NCBI GenBank assembly: GCA_004298325.1
Contig: SCUF01000175.1
Coordinates: forward strand, 1-42,417
Direction: 5' to 3'
DNA length: 42,417 bases
DNA from: Betaproteobacteria bacterium
GTDB lineage: Bacteria; Pseudomonadota; Gammaproteobacteria; Burkholderiales; SG8-39
The first letter of the stretch is position 1. Each line of letters begins with the position of its first letter. A program made the position numbers and the translations under genes. Below are positions 9,866 through 18,789 of this stretch, one piece after another. A model generated the notes under the pieces. That model ran no database searches. It was given only the letters and a program-made list of their open reading frames with translations, and was not told the origin of the DNA.

Positions 9866-11757
9866 CGCTGAGGCGCGTGGCACTTGCGGCTGCAGCCGTC
9901 GCGTTGTGGTCGCTGGCCCGCGCGGCGTTTTCGGCCGAGTACGTCGAGACGCCGATGCTGAAGGACGACGTCGAGGCGGGAAAGCTGCCGCCCGTCAGCC
10001 AGCGCGTGCCATGGGCACCTCTGGTCGTGGGCCTGGGAGGCGCATCGACGGCGCCGGGGCGGCAGGGCGGCACGCTGAACATGCTGATCGGCCGCGCCCG
10101 TGACGTGCGCATGCTGGTGGTCTATGGCTACGCGCGCTTGGTCGGCTACGATCGCAGCCTGGCCATCGTTCCCGATATTGTCGAGAGTTTCGAGGTGCGC
10201 GAAGGGCGCGAATTCACGTTCCGCCTGCGCAAGGGCCACAAGTGGTCCGACGGCCATCCGTTCACGGCGGAGGATTTCCGCTACTACTGGGAGGATGTCG
10301 CCGGCAACCGCGAGCTGAGTCCGACCGGCCCGCCGCGCGATCTTCTGGTCGAAGGCGAGGCGCCGCAGTTCGAGGTGCTGGACCTGACTACGGTGCGCTA
10401 CACCTGGTCGAAGCCGAACCCGGATTTTCTGGCGAACCTGGCGGGCGCGTCCTCGCTGTTCATCTACCGTCCAGCGCATTATCTGCGCCGGTTCCACAAG
10501 AAATACGCGAAGCAGGTCGCCGAGGCCGACGCCAAGGGTACTGCGAAGCGCAAGTGGTCGCAGGTCCACAACCGGCTCGACAACCTGTATCAGTTCGACA
10601 ATCCCGACCTGCCGACGCTGCAGCCCTGGATGAACACCACGCGACCGCCGGCCGACCGTTTCGTCGCGCTGCGCAATCCGTTCTTTCACCGCGTCGACGC
10701 CAACGGCCGCCAGCTGCCCTACATCGACCGGGTCGTGCTGGCGGTGGCCGACTCCAAGCTGATCCCGGCCAAGACCGGCGCCGGTGAAGCCGACCTCCAG
10801 GCGCGCGAGCTCCAGTTCAACAACTACACCTTCCTGAAGCAGAACGAGAAGCGCAACAACTTCCGCACCCTGCTGTGGCGCACCGGCACCGGCTCGCAGT
10901 TCGCGCTGTATCCGAACCTCAACGTCAACGACCCGGTATGGCGCAAGCTGCTGCGCGACGTGCGCTTCCGGCGCGCATTGTCGCTGGCGATCGACCGTTC
11001 GCTCGTCAACCACGTGGTGTACTTCGGCCTCGGCACGGAGGCGAACAACACGGTGCTGCCGGAGAGTCCGCTGTTCAGGGAGCGCTACCAGAAGCGCTGG
11101 GCGACCTATGACCGCAAGGCGGCCAACCGGCTGCTCGACGAGATCGGCCTGAAGCGCGGCGGCGATGGCGTGCGCCGATTGCCGGACGGCCGGCCGCTCG
11201 AGATCATCGTCGAGACGGCCGGCGAAGGCACCGAGCAGAGCGACATCCTCGAGCTGGTACGCGAGACCTGGCGCGAGGTCGGCATCATGCTTTTCACCAA
11301 GCCGTCGCAGCGCGAGAATTTCCGCCAGCGCATCTTCTCGGGCGAGACCGTGATGTCGGTCTGGGGCGGGCTGGAGAACGGCATCCCGACCGCCGACATG
11401 AGTCCCGAGATGCTCGCACCGACCAGTCAGCAGCAGCTGCAGTGGCCCAAGTTCGGCCAATTCGTCGAGACGGGCGGCAAGTCGGGCGAGCGCGTCGACA
11501 TCCCCGAAGTTCGGGAATTGGCACGGCTGCTCGTCACCTGGTACCGTAGCGCCGAGCGCGCCGAGCGCGACCAGATCTGGCATCGCATGCTTGACATCCA
11601 CGCCGAGCAGCAGTTCGTCATCGGGGTCGTGTGCGGCGTGCCGCAACCGGTGGTGGTGCGCAATTCGCTCATGAACGTGCCGGAGCGCGGTGTCTACAAT
11701 TGGAATCCGGGCGCGTTTTTCGGCATGTACCGGCCGGACACGTTCTGGTTCAAGTGA
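9862..11757 (+). CDS. Peptide ABC transporter substrate-binding protein, family 5
   Basis: Signal peptide; FTFRLRKGHKWSDGHPFTAEDFRYYWEDV; VRFRRALSLAIDR. GTG overlaps the ATPase stop. Confidence 0.92.
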   Translation: MTLRRVALAAAAVALWSLARAAFSAEYVETPMLKDDVEAGKLPPVSQRVPWAPLVVGLGGASTAPGRQGGTLNMLIGRARDVRMLVVYGYARLVGYDRSLAIVPDIVESFEVREGREFTFRLRKGHKWSDGHPFTAEDFRYYWEDVAGNRELSPTGPPRDLLVEGEAPQFEVLDLTTVRYTWSKPNPDFLANLAGASSLFIYRPAHYLRRFHKKYAKQVAEADAKGTAKRKWSQVHNRLDNLYQFDNPDLPTLQPWMNTTRPPADRFVALRNPFFHRVDANGRQLPYIDRVVLAVADSKLIPAKTGAGEADLQARELQFNNYTFLKQNEKRNNFRTLLWRTGTGSQFALYPNLNVNDPVWRKLLRDVRFRRALSLAIDRSLVNHVVYFGLGTEANNTVLPESPLFRERYQKRWATYDRKAANRLLDEIGLKRGGDGVRRLPDGRPLEIIVETAGEGTEQSDILELVRETWREVGIMLFTKPSQRENFRQRIFSGETVMSVWGGLENGIPTADMSPEMLAPTSQQQLQWPKFGQFVETGGKSGERVDIPEVRELARLLVTWYRSAERAERDQIWHRMLDIHAEQQFVIGVVCGVPQPVVVRNSLMNVPERGVYNWNPGAFFGMYRPDTFWFK

Positions 11758-11764
11758 GCACGCC

Positions 11765-12790
11765 ATGCTGAGCTACACCGTTCGCCGCCTGCTCATCATG
11801 ATCCCGACGCTGCTCGTGATCAGCTTCGTCACCTTCAGCATCATCAAGCTGCCGCCGGGCGATTTCCTGTCGAACCAGATCGCCGAGCTGCAGAGCCAGG
11901 GCGACCGCGCCGCAATGGAAAAAGTGGAATTCCTGCGCAAGCAGTACGGGCTCGACAAGTCTTTCCTCGAGCAGTATGCGGTCTGGGTGGGCCTGTGGCC
12001 GGGTGAGCGGGGCTTTTCCGGGCTGCTGCAGGGCGACTGGGGCTGGTCGTTCGAGTACGATCTTCCGGTCGGGCAGGTGGTGGGCGATCGCATGCTGCTG
12101 TCGCTGATTCTCAATTTTTCGGTGGTCCTGTTCACCTGGGCGATCGCGTTCCCGATCGGCGTATACGCCGCTACGAACCAGTACAGCTGGGGCGACCACG
12201 GCCTGACCCTGCTGGGCTACGTCGGTCTGGCGACGCCCAATTTCCTGTTCGCGCTGGTGCTGATGTATTTCGCCAACGTCCAGTTCGGGCTTTCCATCGG
12301 CGGCATCATGGATCCCGAGTATCTGGGGCGGTCCTGGAGCTGGGCGAAGTTCGGCTCGGTGCTGACGCACCTGTGGATCCCGGTGATCGTGATCGGCACC
12401 TCGGGCACGGCGGCGATGATCCGGCGGCTGCGCGCCAATCTGCTCGATGAGCTGCAGAAGCAGTACGTCGTGACGGCGCGCGCGCGCGGCGTGCCGCCGC
12501 TGCGGCTGCTGCTGAAATACCCGATGCGCATGGCGCTCAATCCGTTCATCGCCGACATCGGCAACCTGCTGCCGAGCGTGATTTCCGGGTCGGCGATCGT
12601 CGCCGTGGTACTTTCGCTACAGACCTCCGGGCCGATGCTGCTCGAGGCGCTGCGCAGCCAGGACCAGTACCTGGCGGGCTCGTTCCTGATGTTCCTGTCG
12701 CTGCTCACGGTGATCGGAATGTTCATTTCCGATCTGCTGCTGGCGGCGCTCGATCCGCGCATCCGGCTGACCGGGGGAGCCGCCAAGTGA
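11765..12790 (+). CDS. Peptide ABC transporter permease (DppB/YejB-like)
   Basis: MLSYTVRRLLIMIPTLLVISFVTFSIIKLPPGD; RARGVPPLRLLLKYPMRMALNP. Confidence 0.94.
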   Translation: MLSYTVRRLLIMIPTLLVISFVTFSIIKLPPGDFLSNQIAELQSQGDRAAMEKVEFLRKQYGLDKSFLEQYAVWVGLWPGERGFSGLLQGDWGWSFEYDLPVGQVVGDRMLLSLILNFSVVLFTWAIAFPIGVYAATNQYSWGDHGLTLLGYVGLATPNFLFALVLMYFANVQFGLSIGGIMDPEYLGRSWSWAKFGSVLTHLWIPVIVIGTSGTAAMIRRLRANLLDELQKQYVVTARARGVPPLRLLLKYPMRMALNPFIADIGNLLPSVISGSAIVAVVLSLQTSGPMLLEALRSQDQYLAGSFLMFLSLLTVIGMFISDLLLAALDPRIRLTGGAAK

Positions 12791-13956
12791 GCAGCTCCGG
12801 GCGCGCGGGCGCGATCGAGCATTACGTCTCCACCGAGCCGTTCGATCCGCAGGCGACCGAATGGCTCACGCCGGAGCAGGAGCGGTTCTATCGCGCCTCG
12901 CAATGGAAGATCATGTGGTGGAAGTTCCGGCGCCACCGTATTGCCGTGATTTCCGGGGTGATTCTGCTGCTGTTTTACGCCTCGATCCTGGTGAGCGAGA
13001 TCCTCGCGCCCTACCACCTGCACACGCGCGACACGCGCCATATCTACGCGCCGCCCCAGGAAATCCACCTGGTCCACGAGGGGCGGCTGGTGGGGCCGTT
13101 CGTGTACGGCTACAGCATGCGCCTCAACATGGTGTCGCTCAAACGCGAGTACACGCCGGACCGCGCCAAGGTGCAGCCGCTGCGGTTCTTTTGCCTCGGC
13201 GACGAGTACCGCTTCTGGGGTCTGATCGAGGGCAGTTTCCACCTCGTCTGCCCGGCCGAAGGCGGTACGCTGTACCTGCTCGGGACCGACCGGCTCGGAC
13301 GCGATCTGCTGTCGCGCATCATTTATGGCACGCGCATCTCGCTTACCGTGGGATTGCTCGGCATTCTGGTGAGCTTCGTCATCGGCATTACGCTGGGGGG
13401 CATATCGGGTTACTACGGGGGCTGGATCGACAATCTGATCCAGCGCTTCATCGAAATGGTGCGTTCATTTCCGGAGTTGCCGCTGTGGATGGCGCTGTCG
13501 GCCGCGCTGCCCGTGAACTGGAGCCCGGTGCTCGTGTATTTCGGCATCACCATCATTCTGGGGCTGCTCGACTGGCCGGGCCTGGCGCGGGCGGTGCGCT
13601 CGAAACTGCTGGCGCTGCGCGAAGAGGACTTCGCCTCGGCCGCGGTGCTCATGGGCGCAGGGCCGGGGCGCGTCATCGGCCGACACCTGCTGCCGAGCTT
13701 CGCGAGCCATCTGATCGCCTCGGCGACGCTGTCGGTGCCGGGCATGATCCTCGGCGAGACGGCGCTGTCCTTTCTCGGGCTGGGCTTGCGTCCCCCCGTG
13801 ACGAGCTGGGGTGTGCTGCTGAACGAGGCGCAGAACATCAACGCGGTGGCGCTTTACCCCTGGATCATGATGTCGGTCGTCCCGGTATTCGTGGTGGTGC
13901 TGGCGTTCAATTTCCTCGGTGACGGATTGCGCGACGCCGCCGATCCCTACAAGTAG
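12787..13956 (+). CDS. Peptide ABC transporter permease (DppC/YejE-like)
   Basis: LLGTDRLGRDLLSRIIYGTRISLTVG; ILGETALSFLGLGLRPPVTSWGVLL. Confidence 0.94.
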   Translation: MSSSGRAGAIEHYVSTEPFDPQATEWLTPEQERFYRASQWKIMWWKFRRHRIAVISGVILLLFYASILVSEILAPYHLHTRDTRHIYAPPQEIHLVHEGRLVGPFVYGYSMRLNMVSLKREYTPDRAKVQPLRFFCLGDEYRFWGLIEGSFHLVCPAEGGTLYLLGTDRLGRDLLSRIIYGTRISLTVGLLGILVSFVIGITLGGISGYYGGWIDNLIQRFIEMVRSFPELPLWMALSAALPVNWSPVLVYFGITIILGLLDWPGLARAVRSKLLALREEDFASAAVLMGAGPGRVIGRHLLPSFASHLIASATLSVPGMILGETALSFLGLGLRPPVTSWGVLLNEAQNINAVALYPWIMMSVVPVFVVVLAFNFLGDGLRDAADPYK

Positions 13957-13960
13957 TGGT

Positions 13961-14794
13961 TCAGCGGATCTTGCGCAACCACAGACTGCTTTCGCGCGCT
14001 CCGGCGACGAGCGGCAGCCGGCTCAAAGTTCCCTGGCGCAGCCACTCCGGGTGCCTCGCCATCACGTAGGCACTGGCGAACTCGATCGCGTAGGCGCCGC
14101 TCGCGACCAGCGCCGCAACCGCAAGCTGCTCGTTGTAGCCGCGCCAGCCCCAATCGGCCGGGTAGTCGTGCGGCAAGAAGACATCGTGGAAATGCACCAG
14201 GACGCCGGCGGGCAGGGCGGGCAGCACGCGGTTGACGAGGTGATCGACGTCGGTTCCCGGCATCAGTACGTGGCTGGAATCGATCACCAGGAAGTCATTC
14301 GCCTCGAGCGTTGCGAAGGGCGCCGGCCCGGCGTCCTGCACGGGCTTGCGGATGGTCTCGACCTCGAGCCTGTCGAGGCTTGCGCGCGGCGCGGGATCGA
14401 TCGCGGTGACGCGCGTCCTGCACGCCGCATCCCGCACGGCTCGCGCAAGAAAGCGCGTCGAGTGGCCCGAGCCGACTTCCACGACACGGCGGGGTCGGCG
14501 GCGGCGCACCATCGCATAAGCGGCGGCGGCATCGAGCCGCGGGAACCAGTCCTGGTTCCAGCGCGGTGCCGGCGGCGGTTCGCCGCCCAGGCGCTCGAGC
14601 GCGGCGGCGCATTCTTCGATGGCCACGCGATGCGCTGCCATGGCCTCGTCGGCAGCCTGCATGCAGGTGGCGATCGCCGAATACGGCGCCAGGCTGCCGG
14701 GCTTCGCGAGCTGGCTGGCGCGGCGGTAGGGTAGGTAAAAGCCGCGTCGCGCGAATCCCAGCGCGGTCAGCACGGCATCGATCGTTCGGTTCAT
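13961..14794 (-). CDS. Class I SAM-dependent methyltransferase
   Basis: RRVVEVGSGHSTRFLARAV...VTAIDPAPR...DFLVIDSSHVLMPGTDVDHLV. Confidence 0.8.
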   Translation of the reverse strand: MNRTIDAVLTALGFARRGFYLPYRRASQLAKPGSLAPYSAIATCMQAADEAMAAHRVAIEECAAALERLGGEPPPAPRWNQDWFPRLDAAAAYAMVRRRRPRRVVEVGSGHSTRFLARAVRDAACRTRVTAIDPAPRASLDRLEVETIRKPVQDAGPAPFATLEANDFLVIDSSHVLMPGTDVDHLVNRVLPALPAGVLVHFHDVFLPHDYPADWGWRGYNEQLAVAALVASGAYAIEFASAYVMARHPEWLRQGTLSRLPLVAGARESSLWLRKIR

Positions 14795-14953
14795 GGCAAC
14801 TGCGCCGTGCCGTGTCCGCGCGATCCGCGTGCGCCCAACCGGATTTCAGCGGTCATGACCCGACTATAACGGATCGACTGCCGCGGGCCGTGCAAAGCCC
14901 GCAAGGAACGGTAATATCGGGGTCGCTTGGGGGGGGGCGCGGAAACGCCGCAG

Positions 14954-17668
14954 ATGGAACGCAGCCTGTTCGGGTACATCATTCGTTACAGCAAGCGGGA
15001 TCAGCTCCTGATCGTGCCGCTCGTCGTCGCCTCGATGGTGCTGTACTTCCTGTCGCTCGATCTGCCCAAGACCATCATCAACGAGCCGATCCAGGGCAGG
15101 CGCTTTCCCGACCCCGAGTCGACCGTCTCGTTCCTCGGCATCGCGCTCAGGCTGCCCGAATTCATCGGCGGCGACTGGCGGCTGTTCGACGGCTTCGTGC
15201 TGGAGCGCATGCCCTATCTGTTCGCACTCACGCTCGCCTTCCTGCTGCTGATCGTTGCCAACGGCCTGCTCAAGTACCAGATCAACACCATGAAGGGGTG
15301 GATGGGCGAGCGCATGCTGCGGCGCCTGCGCTACGCCCTGTTCGATCACATCCTGCGTTTTCCGCTGGCGCGCTTCCGGCGCGTAAAGTCGGCCGAACTC
15401 GCCACCATGATCAAGGACGAGGTCGAGCCGCTGGGCGGGTTCGTCGGCGAGGCCCTGATCACGCCGCTGTTCCTTGGCGGCCAGGCGCTCACCGCGCTGC
15501 TGTTCATCCTTTATCAGCATGTCTATCTGGGCATGATCGCCCTGGGCATGGTGGCGGTGCAGGCCGTGATCATCCCGAAGATGCGCCGACGCCTGCTCAC
15601 GCTCGCCAAGCAGCGCCAGTTGACCGCGCGCCAACTCGCCGGGCGCATCGCGGAGGTCTCGGACGGCATCGTGGAGATCCACGCCCACGACACCTCGAAT
15701 CACGAACGCGCGGACATCGCGGCGCGGCTCGGCCGCATGTTCCGCATCCGCTTCGAGTTCTACCAGCGCAAGTTCATGATCAAGTTCGTCAACAACTTCC
15801 TGTCGCAGCTGACGCCGTTCCTGTTCTACTCCGTCGGCGGCTACCTGGTCATCGTCGGCAAGCTCGACATCGGCGCGCTGGTGGCGGTCATCGCGGCATA
15901 CAAGGACCTGCCCACGCCGGTGAAGGAGCTGATCGACTGGGACCAGCAGCGGCTCGACGTGCAGATCAAGTACACGCAGGTGATGGAGCAGTTCATGGTG
16001 GAGAACCTGGCGCCACGGACACTGCATGAGGTGATCGACCGGCCGCTGCTGCCGCAGCACGGCAAGATCTGCGCCAGCAACCTGTCGCTGGTCGACGAGT
16101 CGGGCAGCAAAGTGGTGGACGGCGTGTCGTTCGAGGTCGGCCTGGACGCGCATGTGGCGATCGTCGGGCGTCCCGACAGCGGCCGCAGCGAGCTGGCGCA
16201 GCTATTGGCGAGACTCGTGCCGCCCTCCAGCGGCACCGTGTCGATGGGCGACATCGACATCACGCGGGCGCCGGAGGCCGTGACCGGACGCGCCATCGCC
16301 TACGTCGGGCCATCGTCCTATCTGTTTCCGCTCAGTGTGCGCGAGAACCTGCTGTACGCGCTCAAGCATCGGCCGGTGCGAGAAGCGGTGTACGAAGGCG
16401 AAGAGCTGCGCGAACGGGAGTTTCAGTTGCGCGAGGCGGCGCGCACCGGCGGCACGTCGCTGGACATCGGCGCCGACTGGACAGATTACGAATCGGCCGG
16501 CGTGGCGGACGCCGATGCGCTGGAGAACCGCGTCCTGGAGTCGCTCCGGATCGTAGAGATGGAAGAACCGATGTTCGAGCGCGGGCTGCGCAGTGCAATT
16601 GCCCCCGATCGCAGCACGGAACTGCGCGAACTGCTGCTCGGTGCGCGCGAGGCGATGCGCGAGCGTCTGGCCACGCTCCACATGGAGGACTGGGTCGAGC
16701 GCTTCGATCCGGCGCGCTATAACCGCAACGCCACGCTGGCCGAAAACCTGCTGTTCGGCGCGCCCGTCGGCAAAGCCTTCGACATCGAGAACCTGGCGCA
16801 GAACCCCTACGTGGCGCAGGTCCTGGAAGAGACCGGCCTGACCGGCGACCTGCTGGCGGTCGGCCACCAGCTCGCCGGCACCATGGTCGAGCTGTTCAGC
16901 GACCTGCCGCCGGGACATGAATTCTTCGATCAGTTCAGCTTCATCCGTCACGAGGATCTGCCCAACGTCAAGGCGATCCTTGCGCGGGTCACGGAATTCG
17001 GCCTGACGCGCATCGACCCGGCCGATCGCAGCCAGCTGCTGGCGCTGCCGTTCAAGCTGATCTCGGCCCGGCACCGCCTGGGTCTGATCGACGAAGCGCT
17101 CGAAGGCCGGGTGCTGGAGGCGCGCCGCTATTTCGCGACGCGCCTGCCGGGAACGCTGCGGCATGCGGTGGAGTTCTTCGATCCTACGCGCTACACCAGT
17201 GCGGCGTCACTGCAGGACAACATCCTGTTCGGCAAGATCGTCTCCGGCCAGGCAGACGCGGCGCAGCGCGTCGGCGGGCTGATCCGCCAGGTCCTCGACG
17301 AGCTCGGCCTGCGGCCCCTGGTGGTGAAAATCGGGCTCGATTACCAGGTCGGCGTCGGCGGCGCACGTCTGCCGGTCGCGGACCGGCAGAAGATCGCGCT
17401 GGCGCGTGCGATCCTGAAGCGCCCGGCGGTGCTGATCCTCGACCAGGCCCTGGGCGTGCTCGACCCGGCCTCGCAGTCGGTCGTCAGCGCGCGGCTCGCC
17501 GAACATCGCAAGGGTGCGGGGATCGTCTGGGTGGTACAGCGCGTCGACGCCGCCGAGCAGGCACAACATGTGCTTGTTCTGGAGCGCGGGCGCCTCGTCG
17601 AGCAGGGCACTTTCGACGAACTCAGGAAACGCAATGGCGCGTTGAACCGGCTACTCAAGGAAGGCTGA
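14954..17668 (+). CDS. ABC-exporter-like protein: N-terminal transmembrane domain plus an expanded, degenerate ATP-binding domain
   Basis: TM domain with LPKTIINEPI...KGWMGERMLRRLRYALFDHILRFPLARFR; degenerate Walker A (GRPDSGRS) and Walker B (AVLILDQALGVLD). ATG at 14954. Confidence 0.88.
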   Translation: MERSLFGYIIRYSKRDQLLIVPLVVASMVLYFLSLDLPKTIINEPIQGRRFPDPESTVSFLGIALRLPEFIGGDWRLFDGFVLERMPYLFALTLAFLLLIVANGLLKYQINTMKGWMGERMLRRLRYALFDHILRFPLARFRRVKSAELATMIKDEVEPLGGFVGEALITPLFLGGQALTALLFILYQHVYLGMIALGMVAVQAVIIPKMRRRLLTLAKQRQLTARQLAGRIAEVSDGIVEIHAHDTSNHERADIAARLGRMFRIRFEFYQRKFMIKFVNNFLSQLTPFLFYSVGGYLVIVGKLDIGALVAVIAAYKDLPTPVKELIDWDQQRLDVQIKYTQVMEQFMVENLAPRTLHEVIDRPLLPQHGKICASNLSLVDESGSKVVDGVSFEVGLDAHVAIVGRPDSGRSELAQLLARLVPPSSGTVSMGDIDITRAPEAVTGRAIAYVGPSSYLFPLSVRENLLYALKHRPVREAVYEGEELREREFQLREAARTGGTSLDIGADWTDYESAGVADADALENRVLESLRIVEMEEPMFERGLRSAIAPDRSTELRELLLGAREAMRERLATLHMEDWVERFDPARYNRNATLAENLLFGAPVGKAFDIENLAQNPYVAQVLEETGLTGDLLAVGHQLAGTMVELFSDLPPGHEFFDQFSFIRHEDLPNVKAILARVTEFGLTRIDPADRSQLLALPFKLISARHRLGLIDEALEGRVLEARRYFATRLPGTLRHAVEFFDPTRYTSAASLQDNILFGKIVSGQADAAQRVGGLIRQVLDELGLRPLVVKIGLDYQVGVGGARLPVADRQKIALARAILKRPAVLILDQALGVLDPASQSVVSARLAEHRKGAGIVWVVQRVDAAEQAQHVLVLERGRLVEQGTFDELRKRNGALNRLLKEG

Positions 17669-17688
17669 CCGCTGGCTGGAGGTGAACT

Positions 17689-18141
17689 ATGTCCTTGGAC
17701 CAGGAAGTCGAAATGATGCGGCAGATCCCGCTTTTCAGCCGGATCGCACCGGCCATGCAGAAGCTGCTCTGCTTTGGCAGCGAGCGTCTGACCTATGATC
17801 CCGGCCAGGTTCTCGTCAAGGTGGGCGACATGGCGGACGCGGCCTACGTCATCATCGAAGGTCAGGCGGAAGTCTCAGTGCCGAGCCAGCGCGGCACCGT
17901 GGTCGTCAACACCATGGGAAAGAACGAGGTCATCGGCGAGATCGCAATCTTCGTCGACCTTCCGCGCACGGCGACGGTCACCGCGATCACGAAAGTCGAG
18001 GTCCTGCGCATTTCGAAGGACCTGTTCATCAACGTGGTGCGGCAGAATCCGGACGCCGCCATCGAACTGATCAGGATCCTCGCGATGCGCCTGGTCAACA
18101 CGACGCAGCAGTTGATCAAGAACACGGCCGGTGCGAAGTAG
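17689..18141 (+). CDS. Single-domain cyclic-nucleotide-binding protein (Crp-like sensor domain, no HTH)
   Basis: IPLFSRIAPAMQKLLCF...GDMADAAYVIIEGQAEVSV...GEIAIFVDLPRTATVTAITKVEVLRI. ORF ends shortly after the domain. Confidence 0.9.
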   Translation: MSLDQEVEMMRQIPLFSRIAPAMQKLLCFGSERLTYDPGQVLVKVGDMADAAYVIIEGQAEVSVPSQRGTVVVNTMGKNEVIGEIAIFVDLPRTATVTAITKVEVLRISKDLFINVVRQNPDAAIELIRILAMRLVNTTQQLIKNTAGAK

Positions 18142-18164
18142 GGCGCGCCGGCCACGCGGTCGCG

Positions 18165-18584
18165 TCAGCCCTCGACGATCTCGAAGTCCTGCGTGACGGC
18201 GGCGGTCTTGGCGAGCATGATCGAGGCCGAGCAGTATTTTTTGTGCGACAGGCGAAGCGCGTTTTCGACCAGGGCCGGCTTGAGGTCGCGTCCGCGAAGG
18301 ATGAAGTGCATGTGGATGCGGGTGAACACCTTGGGATCGGTCGCAGCGCGCTCGGCCTGCAGCCGCACCTCGCAAGCGGTGACCTGTTGCCGGCTGCGCT
18401 TCAGGATCAGCACCACGTCGTAGGCCGTGCAGCCGCCCGTGCCAAGAAGCACCATTTCCATGGGACGCGGCGCGAGGTTGCGCCCGCCGCCCTCCGGGGC
18501 GCCATCCATAGCGGCGAGATGCCCACTTTCCGTTTCGGCCACAAAGGACATGCCGTCACCGCTCCAGCGCACCGTGCATTGCAT
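18165..18584 (-). CDS. OsmC family protein
   Basis: PMEMVLLGTGGCTAYDVVLILKRSRQQVTACEV; ALRLSHKKYCSASIMLAKTA. Confidence 0.9.
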   Translation of the reverse strand: MQCTVRWSGDGMSFVAETESGHLAAMDGAPEGGGRNLAPRPMEMVLLGTGGCTAYDVVLILKRSRQQVTACEVRLQAERAATDPKVFTRIHMHFILRGRDLKPALVENALRLSHKKYCSASIMLAKTAAVTQDFEIVEG

Positions 18585-18675
18585 GTCAGGCTCGAACCGA
18601 AGTCACGATCATGCGCTGCAGCGAAATAGATCCATGGCAACGTCTGTCGCTTTCCACCAAAGAGTTCGTAATTTT

Positions 18676-18708
18676 TAAATCTATCATGAGATCAATAAGT
18701 TAGATTTA
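18676..18708. repeat. 8-bp inverted repeat TAAATCTA-(17)-TAGATTTA
   Basis: Arms at 18676..18683 and 18701..18708, in the AT-rich gap upstream of osmC and rplM. Confidence 0.6.
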
Positions 18709-18753
18709 TTTTCGAGCGCTTTTGCTCCGCTGTCGACTGGCCAATTCTAATTA

Positions 18754-18782
18754 TTGCACTGCACCATCTATTGGCGTATGCT
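18754..18782 (+). promoter_or_regulatory. Candidate sigma70 promoter for the sRNA: TTGCAC-17-TATGCT
   Basis: -35 at 18754..18759 and -10 at 18777..18782, with a 17-nt spacer. Confidence 0.6.
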
Positions 18783-18789
18783 GCATTCT

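Noticed and set aside
7946-9883. 645-aa minus-strand ORF antisense to the fused ATPase gene
   Set aside because: Same reasoning: mirror of a strongly conserved plus-strand coding sequence with low-information composition.
9652-11766. 704-aa minus-strand ORF antisense to the peptide-binding protein gene
   Set aside because: Shadow frame typical of high-GC DNA; rich in Arg/His/Gln with no recognisable domain, while the plus-strand gene is clear.
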